From an uncultured Bacillota bacterium (GTDB taxonomy: Bacteria; Bacillota; Clostridia; Oscillospirales; Oscillospiraceae): a DNA stretch of 64,000 bases. How positions within the stretch are numbered: the first letter of the stretch is position 1; each line of letters opens with the position of its first letter. The notes beneath the pieces are model-generated. The model was not told the DNA's origin. It saw nothing but the letters and a program-made list of their open reading frames with translations, and ran no database searches. Position numbers and translations under genes: made by a program. The stretch spans positions 16,987 to 80,986 of the forward strand of contig CANEFX010000012.1 in the NCBI GenBank assembly GCA_947426945.1, read 5' to 3'. Positions 15,474 to 24,564 of the stretch are shown piece after piece.

Positions 15474-16340
15474 ATGGACCTATGCGATATCAATCAAATC
15501 AAGGCCCTGCTGGCCCGGCACGGCTTTCGGTTCTCCAAATCCATGGGGCAGAACTTCCTCATCGCGGACTGGGTCCCCCGGGAGATCGCCAAAGCCTCCG
15601 GGGCCCACAGGGATGTAGGCGTGCTGGAGGTGGGCCCGGGTATCGGCTGCCTCACCCGGGAGCTGGCCGGACGGGCCGGCAAGGTGGTCTCAGTGGAGCT
15701 GGACCGGTCCCTGCTGCCCATCCTGGAAGAAACGCTGGCTGATCGGGACAATGTAGAGATCGTCCCCGGAGATATCCTGAAGCTGGATATCCGCCAGTTG
15801 ACGCTGGAAATGCCCCCCTTTTCCGGGTTTGCCGCCTGCGCCAACCTGCCCTACAACATCACCACCCCGGCTATCACCGCCCTGATCGAGGCCAACTGCT
15901 TCTTTGCCATCACGGTGATGATCCAGCGGGAGGTGGCCCGGCGGATTTGCGCCGCCCCTGGTACCGGCGACTATGGGGCCTTTTCAGTATACTGCCAGTA
16001 TCATACCAAGCCGGAAATACTCTTTGAGGTCCCTCCGGACTGCTTCATTCCCGCCCCAAAGGTGACATCGGCGGTGGTGCAGATGACGGTCCGGCCCGCC
16101 CGTGAGCGGGAGGCGGTTACCGACGACCCGGAACACTTCTTCCGGGTGGTGCGGGCCGCCTTCGCCCAGCGGCGCAAGACTCTGGTCAACAGCCTGGCCG
16201 CCAATCTGGGCGGTCAGCGCACAAAGGAGGACATTGCCCGGGCCATTGCAGCCTGCGGATTTTCCCCGGATATTCGGGGAGAGCGGCTGTCTATTCCCCA
16301 ATTTGCCCAACTGTCCCGTGCTCTGCGGGGTTTTGTTTGA
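15474..16340 (+). CDS. rsmA: 16S rRNA dimethyladenosine transferase KsgA/RsmA
   Basis: 288 residues, normal length. It dimethylates two adjacent adenosines near the 3' end of 16S rRNA during 30S assembly, using SAM. Motif I is VLEVGPGIGCLTREL (about 48-62), SAM ribose contact is VSVELD, and the catalytic NLPYN is at about 124-128. The C-terminal RNA-binding part includes CFIPAPKVTSAVVQM and AFAQRRKTLVNSL. AAAGGAGG lies before the ATG. It is followed by the independent pckA promoter. Confidence 0.96.
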   Translation: MDLCDINQIKALLARHGFRFSKSMGQNFLIADWVPREIAKASGAHRDVGVLEVGPGIGCLTRELAGRAGKVVSVELDRSLLPILEETLADRDNVEIVPGDILKLDIRQLTLEMPPFSGFAACANLPYNITTPAITALIEANCFFAITVMIQREVARRICAAPGTGDYGAFSVYCQYHTKPEILFEVPPDCFIPAPKVTSAVVQMTVRPAREREAVTDDPEHFFRVVRAAFAQRRKTLVNSLAANLGGQRTKEDIARAIAACGFSPDIRGERLSIPQFAQLSRALRGFV

Positions 16341-16378
16341 ACCTTTTAACTATTCCGTCATTTTCCCTCACTTCTCTC

Positions 16379-16407
16379 TTGCAAAGGCCGGAAAAATGGG
16401 GTAAAAT
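16379..16407 (+). promoter_or_regulatory. pckA promoter
   Basis: TTGCAA (16379-16384), 17-bp spacer, TAAAAT (16402-16407), about 58 bases before pckA. Confidence 0.75.
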
Positions 16408-16465
16408 AGGGCACGATCGGAATGGATGACCATTTTTACCATTCTTTATAAGGAGGAACTTTTCT

Positions 16466-18082
16466 ATGGAAACTTACGGACTGGAGCAGTACGGCATTAC
16501 CGGCATCAAGGAAATTGTATACAACCCCACCTTCGAGCAGCTTTTTGAAGCGGAGATGGACCCCACCCTGGAGGGCTTTGAAAAGGGGCAGATGACTGAG
16601 CTGGGCGCCGTCAATGTGATGACCGGCATCTACACCGGCCGCTCCCCCAAGGACAAGTTCATCGTCATGGACGAGAACTCCAAGGACACCGTCTGGTGGA
16701 CCTCCGACGAATTCAAAAACGACAACAAGCCCGCCTCTCAGGAGGCGTGGGAGGCCTGCAAGGCCCTGGCCATCAAGGAGCTGTCCAATAAGAAGCTCTA
16801 TGTTATGGACGTGTTCTGCGGCACCAACAAGGATACCCGCATGGCCATCCGCTTCATCATGGAGGTGGCGTGGCAGGCCCACTTCGTCAAGAACATGTTT
16901 ATCCAGCCCACCGAGGAGGAGCTGAAGAGCTTTAAGCCCGATTTTATCTCCTACAACGCCTCCAAGGCCAAGCTGACCAACTACAAGGAGCTGGGCCTGA
17001 ATTCCGAGACCGCCGCCATTTTCAACATCACCAGCCGTGAGCAGGTCATTATCAACACCTGGTACGGCGGCGAGATGAAGAAGGGCATGTTCTCCATGAT
17101 GAACTACTACCTGCCCCTGAAGGGCATCGCCTCCATGCACTGCTCCGCCAACACCGATATGAACGGCGAGAACACCGCCATTTTCTTTGGTCTGTCCGGC
17201 ACCGGCAAGACCACCCTGTCCACCGACCCCAAGCGCCTGCTGATCGGCGACGATGAGCACGGCTGGGACGACGAGGGCGTGTTCAACTTTGAGGGCGGCT
17301 GCTACGCCAAGGTGATCAACCTGGACAAGGACGCCGAGCCCGACATCTACAACGCCATCCGCCGCAACGCCCTGCTGGAGAATGTCACCGTGGACGAGAA
17401 CGGCAAGATCGACTTTGCCGACAAGTCTGTCACCGAGAACACCCGCGTGTCCTACCCCATCGAGCACATTGAGAAGATTGTAAAGAACGTGCACCCCACC
17501 TCCTCCGGCCCCGCCGCCAAGAATGTGATCTTCCTGTCCGCCGACGCTTTCGGCGTACTGCCCCCCGTGTCCATCCTGACCCCGGAGCAGACCCAGTACT
17601 ACTTCCTGTCCGGCTTTACCTCCAAGCTGGCCGGCACCGAGCGGGGCATCACTGAGCCCACCCCCACCTTCTCCGCCTGCTTCGGCCAGGCCTTCCTGGA
17701 GCTGCACCCCACCAAGTACGGTGAGGAGCTGGTCAAGCGCATGGAGAAGAGCGGCGCCAAGGCCTACCTGGTGAACACCGGCTGGAACGGTACCGGTAAG
17801 CGCATCTCCATCAAGGACACCCGTGGCATCATCGACGCTATTCTGGACGGCTCCATCCTCAAGGCCGAAACCAAGACCATTCCCTACTTCAACCTGGAGG
17901 TCCCCACCTCCCTGCCCGGCGTTGACCCCGCCATTCTGGACCCCCGGGACACCTACGCCGACGCCGCCCAGTGGGACGAGAAGGCCCGCGACCTGGCCGG
18001 CCGCTTTGTGAAAAACTTTGTCAAGTACACCGGCAACGACGCCGGTAAGGCCCTGGTGGCCGCCGGCCCCAAGCTGAACTGA
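16466..18082 (+). CDS. pckA: Phosphoenolpyruvate carboxykinase (ATP)
   Basis: 538 residues, the expected length. It interconverts oxaloacetate + ATP and PEP + CO2 + ADP; in fermentative gut anaerobes it often runs toward oxaloacetate (established for related organisms, inferred here). Visible are [12 protein letters not shown] (substrate loop), the kinase P-loop [11 protein letters not shown] (about 242-252), [20 protein letters not shown] (metal site) and [11 protein letters not shown] near the C terminus. AAGGAGG precedes the ATG. Codon use is strikingly C-ending and uniform, consistent with high expression. Own promoter and terminator. Confidence 0.97.
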   Translation: METYGLEQYGITGIKEIVYNPTFEQLFEAEMDPTLEGFEKGQMTELGAVNVMTGIYTGRSPKDKFIVMDENSKDTVWWTSDEFKNDNKPASQEAWEACKALAIKELSNKKLYVMDVFCGTNKDTRMAIRFIMEVAWQAHFVKNMFIQPTEEELKSFKPDFISYNASKAKLTNYKELGLNSETAAIFNITSREQVIINTWYGGEMKKGMFSMMNYYLPLKGIASMHCSANTDMNGENTAIFFGLSGTGKTTLSTDPKRLLIGDDEHGWDDEGVFNFEGGCYAKVINLDKDAEPDIYNAIRRNALLENVTVDENGKIDFADKSVTENTRVSYPIEHIEKIVKNVHPTSSGPAAKNVIFLSADAFGVLPPVSILTPEQTQYYFLSGFTSKLAGTERGITEPTPTFSACFGQAFLELHPTKYGEELVKRMEKSGAKAYLVNTGWNGTGKRISIKDTRGIIDAILDGSILKAETKTIPYFNLEVPTSLPGVDPAILDPRDTYADAAQWDEKARDLAGRFVKNFVKYTGNDAGKALVAAGPKLN

Positions 18083-18092
18083 CTATAATCTT

Positions 18093-18124
18093 AAAACAGG
18101 GCGCTTCTGCGCCCTGTTTTTCAT
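18093..18124 (+). terminator. pckA terminator
   Basis: AAAACAGGGCGC, TTCT, GCGCCCTGTTTT with further Ts. Confidence 0.9.
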
Positions 18125-18146
18125 CATAAAAAAGGAGGAACCCCAC

Positions 18147-19082
18147 ATGGGACTGTTCAAGAAAAAGAAACAGCCGGAGCGTACCCCGGAGCCTGAAAAG
18201 AAGTCTCCCCTGGACGAGATAGATCCCTCCGTCCGCCCCGGCGGGGTGTTCATGGTCCAGCTGCTGATGAAGGAGAAGTGTGAGACGCCCTCCCTTGCGC
18301 GGATGACCGAGGTACTGACTGCTCATATCGGCAGGGTGGAGGCGGCAAAGCCCACCGACGATATGTCCTCCTCCATGAAGGACATCGCCCTCTTCGCCGC
18401 CATGGACCACATCGCCAAATTCAGCAACGGCCAGGGGCCGGTCCAGGTGTCCGTTATGCCCTGCGACACTTTTCATCCGGAAACCATTGACGAGATGAAG
18501 CGCAGCCAGATGTGGGACTGCCTCCAGGAGCGGGACCGCATCCTGTCCGAGTGCAAGTACTGCGTCTTTGCCAACGACATCCTGTGCGGCGCCCTGGATC
18601 CCCTGGAGCGGGCCAACTTCGATATGGACCTCCTGGAAGCTCTGGTAGAGCTCTTCCCCACCTGCGAGGCAGTGTACTCCCTCAACACCGGCAAGCTGAT
18701 TCTGGCCGATCTGGTGCGGAACAGGACGGTCACCGGCCTGGATCGGTACATCCGCTACATTGTCAATGCCCGGTTCTTCAACATCAGCGGCACCGGCAAC
18801 CATGTGGTGGACACCCTGGGCATGACCCTGCTGTATCTGGAGGACCTGCAGTACCATTTCCATGATATGGACCCCAACTGGGTGGTGACCCACGCCTACA
18901 ACATCGCCGCTTACTGCCTGGCCAACCGCCGGCCCATCAAGGACGGGGACACGGTGGACGGCGTGACGGAGGGCAATCTGGATCAGAGCCTCCAGTGGAA
19001 ATGCCATTTCGAGGACGCCCTTATCGGCCCAGGCCGGCCCGCTCTCAGCATCCATATGGGACAATATGCCGTCGGCCAGTGA
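18147..19082 (+). CDS. DUF4261-like protein, unknown
   Basis: 311 residues. The start MGLFKKKKQPERTPEPEKKS is a basic, disordered tail; the rest is a globular alpha/beta protein with a C-terminal block (LEDLQYHFHDMDPNWVVTHA, YNIAAYCLANRRPI) that I associate with DUF4261. No catalytic motif is evident. It is preceded by AAAGGAGG. It could be co-expressed with pckA by read-through but has no visible functional link. It converges on the next gene over a shared terminator. Confidence 0.7.
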   Translation: MGLFKKKKQPERTPEPEKKSPLDEIDPSVRPGGVFMVQLLMKEKCETPSLARMTEVLTAHIGRVEAAKPTDDMSSSMKDIALFAAMDHIAKFSNGQGPVQVSVMPCDTFHPETIDEMKRSQMWDCLQERDRILSECKYCVFANDILCGALDPLERANFDMDLLEALVELFPTCEAVYSLNTGKLILADLVRNRTVTGLDRYIRYIVNARFFNISGTGNHVVDTLGMTLLYLEDLQYHFHDMDPNWVVTHAYNIAAYCLANRRPIKDGDTVDGVTEGNLDQSLQWKCHFEDALIGPGRPALSIHMGQYAVGQ

Positions 19083-19089
19083 CAATCCC

Positions 19090-19117
19090 AACGCAGGGTG
19101 GAGATCCACCCTGCGTT
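19090..19117. terminator. Bidirectional terminator
   Basis: 13-bp perfect arms (AACGCAGGGTGGA and complement) separated by 2 nt, between two converging genes. Confidence 0.75.
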
Positions 19118-19168
19118 TCCAAATCTATCGTCCCTGCCGCGGTGCAAAAGGCTCCATTGACACCACAT

Positions 19169-19828
19169 CTATTCGTCTTTTTCCAGGGCAATTGTAAACA
19201 CCGGGCAGCCCTCCGCCGCCGGGGATGCGGCGCACTGGGGAAGGGCGATTTCCACCCCCTTCTCCGTGAGACACCAGCCTCGGAGGGGACGGGCTTTTTG
19301 GGCCTTTTGGGGCCAGCTGCCATCCAGAAAGCAGTCCCCCGCCTGGCGTCGCGCCTCTCCCTGCTGGAGGACAGACTGCCACAGGCGTTTTTTCCAGCCA
19401 CGCTCCCCCTGAAACAGGCTGCGCAGGGGCTCTGGCGAGCCCTCCCGGAGCTTCCATACATCCCCCCACTGTACTCGGGCGGGCCGTCCGTCCCCCCGGA
19501 CCTCCTGGCCCCGGAAGCGCAGGCTGAGCATCCCATCCCGGAGGAGGGCAGTCTCCCCCGCCAGTTCTCCTTTCCAAGGTGTGAATGGCCTGGCTCCCCC
19601 CCGGCGGGCAGCCAGCTCCAGACAGGCCTGCCAATAGACCTCCCGCTCCCACCGCCGCTTCCAGCGATTAGCCAGCCGGGCGTAGTATCTGTCGATCCAC
19701 CTCCCACCCAGGCCGGCCCCCTCTATCCGGGGCCAGGACAGGGAATACTCCAGCACCGGCTCCCCCTCCAGCGTCAGTATTCGGCGTTCCTCCCGCCAGA
19801 CCACCGCGGGCTCCCCCCGTTCCTTCAT
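19169..19828 (-). CDS. DUF3298-like (RsiV C-terminal type) protein
   Basis: 219 residues. The C terminus (LRGWCLTEKGVEIALPQCAA, ending VFTIAL) follows the DUF3298 pattern found in the extracellular part of RsiV and PdaC-like proteins. The N-terminal half (LEYSLSWPRIEG) resembles the accompanying DUF4163-type strand region. Unlike RsiV there is no membrane segment, so it would be cytosolic unless exported another way. The start at 19828 has GGAGG seven bases upstream; an ATG seven codons earlier has worse spacing. Trp and Arg content is unusually high. Confidence 0.65.
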   Translation of the reverse strand: MKERGEPAVVWREERRILTLEGEPVLEYSLSWPRIEGAGLGGRWIDRYYARLANRWKRRWEREVYWQACLELAARRGGARPFTPWKGELAGETALLRDGMLSLRFRGQEVRGDGRPARVQWGDVWKLREGSPEPLRSLFQGERGWKKRLWQSVLQQGEARRQAGDCFLDGSWPQKAQKARPLRGWCLTEKGVEIALPQCAASPAAEGCPVFTIALEKDE

Positions 19829-19911
19829 AAAGACGCCTCCCTCCCTCATTTCTCCATCCTATGCCAGGCCTAGAGAGATGTGCAGCCTTCGCGGTTCTTT
19901 GCTTTTTAAAG

Positions 19912-19940
19912 TTTACTTTTTTGCGTCAGTGTGTTAAAAT
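19912..19940 (+). promoter_or_regulatory. Promoter of the yerC-methyltransferase-hslO operon
   Basis: TTTACT (19912-19917), 17-bp spacer, TAAAAT (19935-19940), about 31 bases before the first start. Confidence 0.65.
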
Positions 19941-19971
19941 AGAGAAAAACATAGAGAGGCAGGTAGGTCAC

Positions 19972-20268
19972 ATGTCAAAATTTTTGGATAAGCAGAGCAG
20001 CGACGCCCTGTACCAGGCCATCGTCAGCATCCGGAACGAGGAGGAGTGCCGTGCATTTTTAGAGGACCTTTGCACCGTTTCCGAGCTGAAGGCCATGCAG
20101 CAGCGGATGGACGTGGCTCTGCTGCTGGACGAAGGACTGATCTACAGCGAGATTTTGGAAAAAACCGGGGCCTCCAGCGCTACCATCAGCCGGGTAAACC
20201 GGTGCCTGCATTACGGAGCGGGGGGCTATAAGACTATTGTCCCCCGCCTGAAAGCGGAGCAGAAATGA
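19972..20268 (+). CDS. YerC/YecD family TrpR-like regulator
   Basis: 98 residues. CTVSELKAMQQRMDVALLLD and the helix-turn-helix YSEILEKTGASSATISRVNR are typical of the YerC/YecD branch of the TrpR superfamily. These are presumed DNA-binding proteins; the regulated genes are not established. The stop overlaps the following methyltransferase gene by ATGA, giving a three-gene coupled operon. Confidence 0.88.
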   Translation: MSKFLDKQSSDALYQAIVSIRNEEECRAFLEDLCTVSELKAMQQRMDVALLLDEGLIYSEILEKTGASSATISRVNRCLHYGAGGYKTIVPRLKAEQK

Positions 20269-21020
20269 GCAGCTACCATTTTCTGGCCAGCTGCTACGAT
20301 GCGCTGACCTACGATGTAGATTACGCCGCTTGGGCCGGCTACATTGAAAAACACTTTGCCAGACATCCCCTGCCGGGCAGGACTGTGCTGGACCTGGCCT
20401 GCGGCACCGGCTCCCTCACCCGTCAGCTGGCCCTGCGGGGATATGAAATGATCGGCGCGGACCAGTCTCCCGAGATGCTGGCTGAGGCGGCGGAAAAAAA
20501 CCGGGGAATCACCCCCATCGAGCCCATCTTCCTGTGCCAGAGCATGGAGAAGCTGGATCTCTACGGCACCATTGACGCCTGCGTGTGCTGTCTGGACAGC
20601 GTAAACTATGTCACTGATCCAAAAAAACTGCAAAAAGCCTTTGACCGGGTTCATCTGTTTCTCATGCCGGAAGGACTGTTCCTTTTCGACATCAACGCCC
20701 CGGAAAAGCTGGAGGGACTGGACGGACAGGTCTTTCTGGACGAGAGGCCGGATCTGTACTGCGTGTGGCGGGCAGAGTTTGCGAAAAGGAGCCGCGTCTG
20801 CTCCTACTTCATGGATATCTTCCGTCTGGATAAATCCACCGGCCTGTGGGACCGTGGGGAGGAACTCCACCGGGAGCGAGCCTACGCCGTCTCCGAGCTC
20901 ACTGCTATGCTGAAGAAGGCTGGCTTCACAGATATAAAAACCTGGGGAGAGCTGAAAATGCGCCCGCCCAGGCTGGGCGAGCAGCGCATCTTTTTTACCG
21001 CGAGAAAGGACAGCCTATGA
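20265..21020 (+). CDS. Class I SAM-dependent methyltransferase
   Basis: 251 residues. N-terminal FLASCYDALTYDVDYAAWAG is the Tyr/Asp-rich cap common in small-molecule methyltransferases. SAM motif I is VLDLACGTGSLTRQLA (about 40-55), acidic loop GADQSPEML, and motif IV CVCCLDSVNYV. The substrate cannot be told. It sits between the yerC-like gene and hslO with 4-bp overlaps on both sides, an arrangement that is conserved in related clostridia as far as I recall. Confidence 0.9.
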   Translation: MSSYHFLASCYDALTYDVDYAAWAGYIEKHFARHPLPGRTVLDLACGTGSLTRQLALRGYEMIGADQSPEMLAEAAEKNRGITPIEPIFLCQSMEKLDLYGTIDACVCCLDSVNYVTDPKKLQKAFDRVHLFLMPEGLFLFDINAPEKLEGLDGQVFLDERPDLYCVWRAEFAKRSRVCSYFMDIFRLDKSTGLWDRGEELHRERAYAVSELTAMLKKAGFTDIKTWGELKMRPPRLGEQRIFFTARKDSL

Positions 21021-21895
21021 CGGATGAAATTGTCAGAGCAATCACGGACGACGGTCTGGTCAAGGCCGCCGCCGTCACCGGCCGGGAGCTTGTGGAGCAG
21101 GCCCGGAACATCCACAAGCTCCTTCCTATGGGCACCGCCGCCTTGGGCCGCACTCTTCTGGGGGCATCCCTTATGGGGGACATGCTCAAGGAGGAGAAGG
21201 GAGCTCTCACCCTCCAGATCAAGGGAGGCGGCCCTCTGGGCACCATTCTGGCCGTTTCCGACCACAAAGGCAACGTTCGGGGCTATGTCCAGAACCCCCA
21301 TGTAGAGCTGATGGAACAGCGCCCCGGCAAGCTGGATGTTGGCCGGGCGGTGGGGACGAACGGCACCCTCACCGTGATCAAGGACATTGGGCTGAAGGAA
21401 CCCTACGTGGGGTCCATCGGACTGTTCTCCGGAGAGATCGCCGACGATTTAGCCATGTATTTTGTAGAAAGCGAGCAGATCCCCACCGCCTGCGCCCTGG
21501 GCGTGCTGGTGGGACTGGACCAGAGCGTCACTGCCGCCGGGGGATACATCATCCAGCTTCTGCCTGGGGCCGGCGAGAATATGATCGAAAAGATTGAAGC
21601 GGGGGTCCGGAACATGGGCCCGGTCAGCGCCGCCTTGGCCGGAGGACTGGACGGCGAGGGCCTGCTGCGGGCCGTGCTGAAGGACTTCGACCTGGAAATT
21701 TTGGAGAAACACCCGGTAGCGTACCGGTGCGGTTGTTCCCGGGAGCGGGTAAGCCGCGCCCTGATCAGCATGGGGAAAGAGGAGCTGTCCGACCTCATTC
21801 AGGAACAGGGGCAAGCGGAGCTGACCTGCCAATTTTGTGACCAGGTGTATTACTTTTCTAAAGAGGAACTGGAACAGCTTCTGTCTGAGATGTAA
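21017..21895 (+). CDS. hslO: Redox-regulated chaperone Hsp33
   Basis: 292 residues. ATP-independent holdase switched on by oxidation of four zinc-binding cysteines, visible here as CGC (238, 240) and CQFC (271, 274). The N-terminal domain shows LGRTLLGASLMGDMLK and LTLQIKGGGPLGTI. Start ATG overlaps the methyltransferase stop (ATGA). Acts in the cytosol in oxidative stress, which matters for a strict anaerobe meeting oxygen. Confidence 0.96.
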   Translation: MTDEIVRAITDDGLVKAAAVTGRELVEQARNIHKLLPMGTAALGRTLLGASLMGDMLKEEKGALTLQIKGGGPLGTILAVSDHKGNVRGYVQNPHVELMEQRPGKLDVGRAVGTNGTLTVIKDIGLKEPYVGSIGLFSGEIADDLAMYFVESEQIPTACALGVLVGLDQSVTAAGGYIIQLLPGAGENMIEKIEAGVRNMGPVSAALAGGLDGEGLLRAVLKDFDLEILEKHPVAYRCGCSRERVSRALISMGKEELSDLIQEQGQAELTCQFCDQVYYFSKEELEQLLSEM

Positions 21896-21932
21896 AAATC
21901 GCGCCCGAACAGTTGTTCGGGCGCGATTTTTC
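21896..21932. terminator. Bidirectional terminator between hslO and pfkA
   Basis: 15-bp arms AAATCGCGCCCGAAC and complement around AGTT, flanked by A and T tracts. Confidence 0.88.
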
Positions 21933-21943
21933 ATTTTATCCCT

Positions 21944-22954
21944 TTAAAAATGACTGACGCCGTTATTGGTCAGGGCCTCCAGGATGTCATAGCGCTCCAT
22001 CTGGAACTCCTTGGTCTCGGCCAGAGCTTTCTCCATATCCAGATCCATAATCCTGCCGTCCTTGGATACCACAATGCGGTTACCCTTGTCCTGCACCAGC
22101 GTCTGCACCGCCACATAGCCCATACGGCTAGCCGTCTCACGGTCCCGGGCGGAAGGTGCGCCGCCCCGCTGGATGTGGCCCAGCACAGTAACCCGGGGAT
22201 CAATGCCCAGGGCCTCTTTAATCTTGGTGGCAAACTCGTAGACACTGCCCGCACCCTCGGCTACCACCACCATGTAGTGGGTAGTCCCGGCCAACCGGGC
22301 CCGGCGGATATTTTCTACCACGTCGTTCTCAAAATCTACGGGCCGCTCGGGGATGAGTACTGCCGTAGCCCCTACGGCAATGCCTACATACAGGGCCAGA
22401 TGGCCGGCGTGGCGGCCCATGACCTCCACCACAGAGCAGCGCTCGTGGGACTGCATGGTGTCCCGCAGCTTGTCGATGCACTCGATGGCGGTGTTGCAGG
22501 CGGAGTCGAAGCCGATGGTGTAATGGGAGCAACCGATATCGTTGTCAATGGTGGCGGGGATACCAACCACCCGGAGATCCATGCCGTCCTTGGCGGCCTG
22601 GCGGGAGATGGCCAGCGCCCCTCGGAAGGTACCATCGCCGCCGATGGCCACAATTCCATCCAGCCCCAGCAGCTTACAGGTGGCCAACGCCTTGGCCCGG
22701 CCCTCCTCCTCCATAAATTCAATGCTCCGGGCCGTGTACAGCATGGTGCCGCCCCGGTTAATGATTCGGCTGACACTGGTGCCGTCCAGCCGGACAAAGT
22801 CGCTGGTAATCAGGCCGCTCCAGCCTCTGCGTATGCCGATGCACTCAACTCCCTGGCCCACCGCCGTGCGCACCACAGCCCTGACCGCCGCGTTCATGCC
22901 TGGCGCATCGCCTCCACTGGTCAATACGCCGATCCGTTTAATTTTACCACCCAT
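21944..22954 (-). CDS. pfkA: ATP-dependent 6-phosphofructokinase
   Basis: 336 residues. Phosphorylates fructose 6-phosphate in glycolysis. Motifs: LTSGGDAPGMNAA (ATP loop), IGGDGTFRGA (105-113; the Gly after GGD favours ATP, PPi enzymes usually have Asp), catalytic PATIDND (133-139), MGRHAGHLAL and GHIQRGG. GGAGGTC lies before the ATG at 22954. It has its own promoter. Confidence 0.95.
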   Translation of the reverse strand: MGGKIKRIGVLTSGGDAPGMNAAVRAVVRTAVGQGVECIGIRRGWSGLITSDFVRLDGTSVSRIINRGGTMLYTARSIEFMEEEGRAKALATCKLLGLDGIVAIGGDGTFRGALAISRQAAKDGMDLRVVGIPATIDNDIGCSHYTIGFDSACNTAIECIDKLRDTMQSHERCSVVEVMGRHAGHLALYVGIAVGATAVLIPERPVDFENDVVENIRRARLAGTTHYMVVVAEGAGSVYEFATKIKEALGIDPRVTVLGHIQRGGAPSARDRETASRMGYVAVQTLVQDKGNRIVVSKDGRIMDLDMEKALAETKEFQMERYDILEALTNNGVSHF

Positions 22955-23020
22955 AACGCAGACCTCCTTCTATTTGGAGCCGCTCCCCGCCGCGCGGGCG
23001 CAGCCCTGTTGCTCCCCCAC

Positions 23021-23049
23021 ATTATGTCATCATTCCGGCGGCTTGTCAA
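23021..23049 (-). promoter_or_regulatory. pfkA promoter
   Basis: Minus-strand TTGACA (23044-23049), 17-bp spacer, CATAAT (23021-23026). Confidence 0.75.
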
Positions 23050-23086
23050 GAACTGGCGCTCAGAAACGAATGTCCGCAGAGAAGAT

Positions 23087-23728
23087 TTATTGCCGTACTT
23101 TCCTTGTCTCCCCTAAGCCCTCCACCTCTTCCCAGTCCAGTATCCGGGTGCACAACCGCTCCAGCAGCGCACGATCATGGCTGACGATCAGCAGTCCCAT
23201 TTCCCGCTGTTCCGCCTGTCCCAGCAGAAACCGCCACATCCGCGCCTGGGTGACCAGGTCCAGCATGGCGGAGATCTCGTCACACAGCAGAAACCTTACC
23301 CCGGGCCGCATTGCCCGAGCCACACAGATACGCTGCAGCTCCCCTCCGGACAGCTCTGAGGGATACCGCTCCAGCCAGCTCTCCCGGACACCCAGGCCCT
23401 CCAAAACCCCGGGGTCTGGCTGTCCGGCCTCATACAGGGTGGCCCGCAGCTTCAGCAGGGGATCTACCGCCTCCTCAGGATGCTGCCACAGCAGCTGCAC
23501 CGGGCACAGTCCCCGGCGTGGAAGGGGCCCGCCATCCAGCATCACCTGTCCCCTGCCGGGCTCCTCCCACCCAGCCAACAGTTTGCACAGGGTAGTCTTT
23601 CCCCGGCCGCTGGGGGCAGACAGGCCCAGCCGTTCCCCGGTGCGCAGCACAAGGCTCACCCCTTTCAGCACCGGGGCCGCCCTTCGGCAGGGGTAGCGGA
23701 AGGTGAGGTCTTTAGCTTCCAGAATCAT
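23087..23728 (-). CDS. nikE: Nickel/peptide-type ABC transporter ATPase (NikE-like)
   Basis: 213 residues. Second ATPase of the importer; hydrolyses ATP at the cytosolic face. Signature LSGGELQRICVARAM, Walker B FLLCDEISAMLD and switch His in IVSHD are intact. The Walker A reads APSGRGKTT, with Ala in place of the usual first Gly. The protein is short because the C-terminal oligopeptide-type extension is missing. ATG at 23728 follows AAAGGGG. It is the last gene of the larE-to-nikE operon, 50 bases after nikD. Confidence 0.85.
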   Translation of the reverse strand: MILEAKDLTFRYPCRRAAPVLKGVSLVLRTGERLGLSAPSGRGKTTLCKLLAGWEEPGRGQVMLDGGPLPRRGLCPVQLLWQHPEEAVDPLLKLRATLYEAGQPDPGVLEGLGVRESWLERYPSELSGGELQRICVARAMRPGVRFLLCDEISAMLDLVTQARMWRFLLGQAEQREMGLLIVSHDRALLERLCTRILDWEEVEGLGETRKVRQ

Positions 23729-23778
23729 CCATACGGCCCCTTTCCTAAACTTTCTTTTCCATTGCGGCGGAAATGCTC

Positions 23779-24555
23779 TTATACCTCGGGCCAATTTCTG
23801 GGCATGGCTCGCCACAGGGCCGCACTGTAAGGGTGGGTCAACCCCTCCCCGGTCTGAAAGCAGCGGGCGGGGACCTCGTCCACCCGCCGCCCCTCCTGGA
23901 AAACCAGAATCTTGTGGGCTGCGGCGCAGGCCAGCTCCAGATCATGGGTAATGAACAGAACCCCGGCCCCCTCCTCCGCCAGCTCCCGGAAATGGCCCAG
24001 AATCCGTTTCGCTGCCCGGGCGTCCAGGCCGGGAGTAGGCTCGTCGGCTACGATCAGCCGGGGCGCATCCATCACGGCAGAGGCGATAAGCACCCGCCGG
24101 GCCATCCCTCCGGACAGTTCAAAGGGGTACATCTCCTCCACCTCGGGGCCCAAGCCGTAGCGCTCCAGGGCCTCCCGGCAGCGGGTCCGGGCGGCCACGT
24201 CCCGCCTGCCCCGGCGCAGCTGTCCCCCAATTTTCATCATGGGGTCCAGATAGGTCACCCCCTGGGGGATAAGGGAAATCTCCCGGCCCCGAAGCTCCGC
24301 CGCACGCCGAGCGGTGAGAGGGGCTCCATCGTAGAAAATGGTCCCCTCCATCCTTGCGTTCCCGGGCAGCAGGTGGAAAATGGCGTGGGCCAGCAGGCTC
24401 TTCCCCGAGCCGCTCTCCCCCACTACCGCCGTCACACGGCCCGGCTCCACCGTAAGGGACAATTCCCGGATGGCGGACACCCCAGTCCTGGACAGCCCCT
24501 GGCCATATCGGTCAAAAGTGACAGACAGGCGTTCCACCGTTAAAATAGGTTCCAT
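23779..24555 (-). CDS. nikD: Nickel/peptide-type ABC transporter ATPase (NikD-like)
   Basis: 258 residues. Walker A GESGSGKS (about 46-53), Q-loop SLIPQG, signature ELSGGMARRVLIASA, Walker B LIVADEPTPGLD, and switch ITHD are all present. The C terminus includes GLTHPYSAALW, typical of the Dpp/Opp/Nik group. Pairs with NikE. It starts 9 bases after nikC ends. Confidence 0.88.
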   Translation of the reverse strand: MEPILTVERLSVTFDRYGQGLSRTGVSAIRELSLTVEPGRVTAVVGESGSGKSLLAHAIFHLLPGNARMEGTIFYDGAPLTARRAAELRGREISLIPQGVTYLDPMMKIGGQLRRGRRDVAARTRCREALERYGLGPEVEEMYPFELSGGMARRVLIASAVMDAPRLIVADEPTPGLDARAAKRILGHFRELAEEGAGVLFITHDLELACAAAHKILVFQEGRRVDEVPARCFQTGEGLTHPYSAALWRAMPRNWPEV

Positions 24556-24564
24556 AGCCGCCTC

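Noticed and set aside
16436..17707. 423-residue minus-strand frame opposite pckA
   Set aside because: Shadow of the carboxykinase gene with the same composition bias.
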